A program made the position numbers and the translations under genes. A stretch of 40,485 bases of DNA from Rhodoferax sp. (lineage in GTDB: Bacteria > Pseudomonadota > Gammaproteobacteria > Burkholderiales > Burkholderiaceae_C). Location: positions 1 to 40,485 of the forward strand of contig NZ_JAQURE010000031.1 in assembly GCF_028715765.1 (NCBI RefSeq), written 5' to 3'. The first letter of the stretch is position 1, and each line of letters opens with the position of its first letter. Shown in pieces: positions 40,128 to 40,485 of this stretch. The notes below the pieces were generated by a model. It had not been told where the DNA came from and made no database searches. It was given only the letters and a program-made list of their open reading frames with translations.

Positions 40128-40358
40128 ATGTCTAATTTGCTTACTGAGTTGTCTGACCGTGCCAGCCAGCTCCCGCCTCAAGAGCGGGCACAACTTGCAG
40201 AAGGACTCCTTGAGTCGTTACAGGAATGGTCGTCGCCAGAAGTCGAGGCTGCATGGGATGTCGAGATTCTTAAACGAATCGGCGAGTACGAGCGGGGCGA
40301 GGCCGTGCTTTCGCCCGCAGCCGATGTGTTTGCTGAAGCTCGTCGTCTTACTCAATGA
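40128..40358 (+). CDS. Cassette 4: addiction-module antitoxin
   Basis: The 76-residue acidic protein fits the unstable-antitoxin family (PF09720-like): LPPQERAQLAEGLLESL, then SPEVEAAWDVEILKRIGEYERGEAV (in part: EVEAAWDVEILKRIGEY) and the closing ADVFAEARRL. GGAGG at about 40117 precedes the ATG. The cassette probably has its own promoter (TTGAGA near 40083). A ParE/RelE toxin normally follows; here the overlapping ATG (40355) opens a frame that ends after 23 codons, so the toxin is missing or broken. Confidence 0.85.
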   Translation: MSNLLTELSDRASQLPPQERAQLAEGLLESLQEWSSPEVEAAWDVEILKRIGEYERGEAVLSPAADVFAEARRLTQ

Positions 40359-40426
40359 TAAACCCAGATAGTCCATTAGGATTTTCAAAAGAAAAGTGGT
40401 GCAAACCTCCCAGTGCAGATTTCTAA
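40355..40426 (+). pseudogene. 23-codon frame overlapping the antitoxin stop (possible lost toxin)
   Basis: ATG at 40355 overlaps the antitoxin TGA (ATGA), as toxin starts do. The frame reads MINPDSPLGFSKEKWCKPPS and ends at TAA 40424-40426. It does not look like ParE or RelE. It may be a degraded toxin or a chance frame; the partial cassette prevents a decision. Confidence 0.3.
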
Positions 40427-40443
40427 TGGATACCATTAGAAAT
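40419..40443. other. Perfect 11-bp hairpin ATTTCTAATGG/CCATTAGAAAT
   Basis: The arms (40419-40429 and 40433-40443) pair perfectly around ATA. No T-run follows. It lies where a toxin gene would be and includes the stop codon of the 23-codon frame. It is not the start of an attC, since no AGTTAAC core is present. Confidence 0.7.
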
Positions 40444-40485
40444 TCCGTTTGAAATCATACGGTTATCCAACAGTCTGGAGGTGAG

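Larger units (their letters stand above)
36684..40485. mobile_element. Chromosomal integron (intI, attI and cassette array), truncated at the right edge
   Basis: The integrase, attI core, and cassette boundaries at 37827, 38546, 39159 and 40047 define four cassettes: 719 bp, 613 bp, 888 bp, and the last open-ended. Each cassette begins with the TTAGGC or TTAGCG that is complementary to the 5' core of its own attC (GCCTAAC, GCCTAAC, CGCTAAC), an internal check that the boundaries are right. No transposon or sul1-type 3' segment is seen, so this is not a class 1 clinical integron. Confidence 0.95.

Noticed and set aside
1-40485. tRNA or rRNA genes
   Set aside because: I found no cloverleaf with a CCA-type end and no rRNA-like sequence; a tRNAscan run would settle this.

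Overview
The window looks like chromosomal DNA of a betaproteobacterium of the order Burkholderiales, most likely family Comamonadaceae (Rhodoferax/Polaromonas/Acidovorax-like). Reasons: high GC with strong GC3 bias, Burkholderiales-type proteins (DUF3567, DUF3108, DUF3348/DUF802/DUF2894 families), a split glcD/glcEF glycolate oxidase, and a dispersed ~60-bp repeat family of the kind I associate with Comamonadaceae. The genus is inference; there is no rRNA or other marker here.

Region 1 (1-15.4 kb) is a defence island. It starts with the leader-proximal end of a type I-E CRISPR array (two 29-nt repeats, one full 32-nt spacer), followed, all on the minus strand, by a complete tightly overlapping cas3-cse1-cse2-cas7e-cas5e-cas6e-cas1-cas2 operon. 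Upstream of cas3 lie a HigA-like small gene and a DinD/BRO C-terminal-like gene, then a WYL-domain regulator. The ~60-bp segment upstream of cas3 is repeated (about 86% identical by eye) 1,037 bp away, between the DinD-like gene and the WYL gene. It carries a palindrome and a stretch matching the last WYL codons, so the two small genes sit between direct repeats. Next is a four-gene minus-strand operon DUF3348 - MotA/ExbB-like protein with a ~450-residue helical tail (DUF802) - MotB/OmpA-like protein - DUF2894. I read this as a Zorya-type motor defence system; its composition matches what I recall as type III Zorya (ZorF-ZorA-ZorB-ZorG).

Region 2 (15.4-29.4 kb) is housekeeping: glcF and glcE (minus), a repeat-rich 700-bp gap with two copies of a 133-bp inverted-repeat element in opposite orientation, marC, a DUF3108 protein, a DUF3567 protein, purU, an orphan MazE-like antitoxin, psd, a PhnD-rhodanese fusion, a LysR regulator, glcD, cidA/lrgA and lrgB, and an AraC-type regulator.

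Region 3 (29.4-36.7 kb) is a leucine/isovalerate catabolic operon (mccB/liuB, liuC, mccA/liuD) interrupted by a vapBC toxin-antitoxin pair with a perfect palindromic operator, and by a DUF4126 membrane protein plus a Tat-signal GH10 glycoside hydrolase.

Region 4 (36.7 kb to the end) is a chromosomal integron: intI on the minus strand with a LexA-like box, an attI region containing a 20-codon minicistron whose stop codon lies in the recombination core, and at least four cassettes. These carry a signal-peptide HEXXH protein, a VOC/glyoxalase-fold protein, a secreted alpha/beta hydrolase, and an addiction-module antitoxin. They are separated by three attC sites whose core sequences pair as expected. 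The array runs off the right edge.

All calls come from reading the sequence and from memory of protein families; no database search was run.
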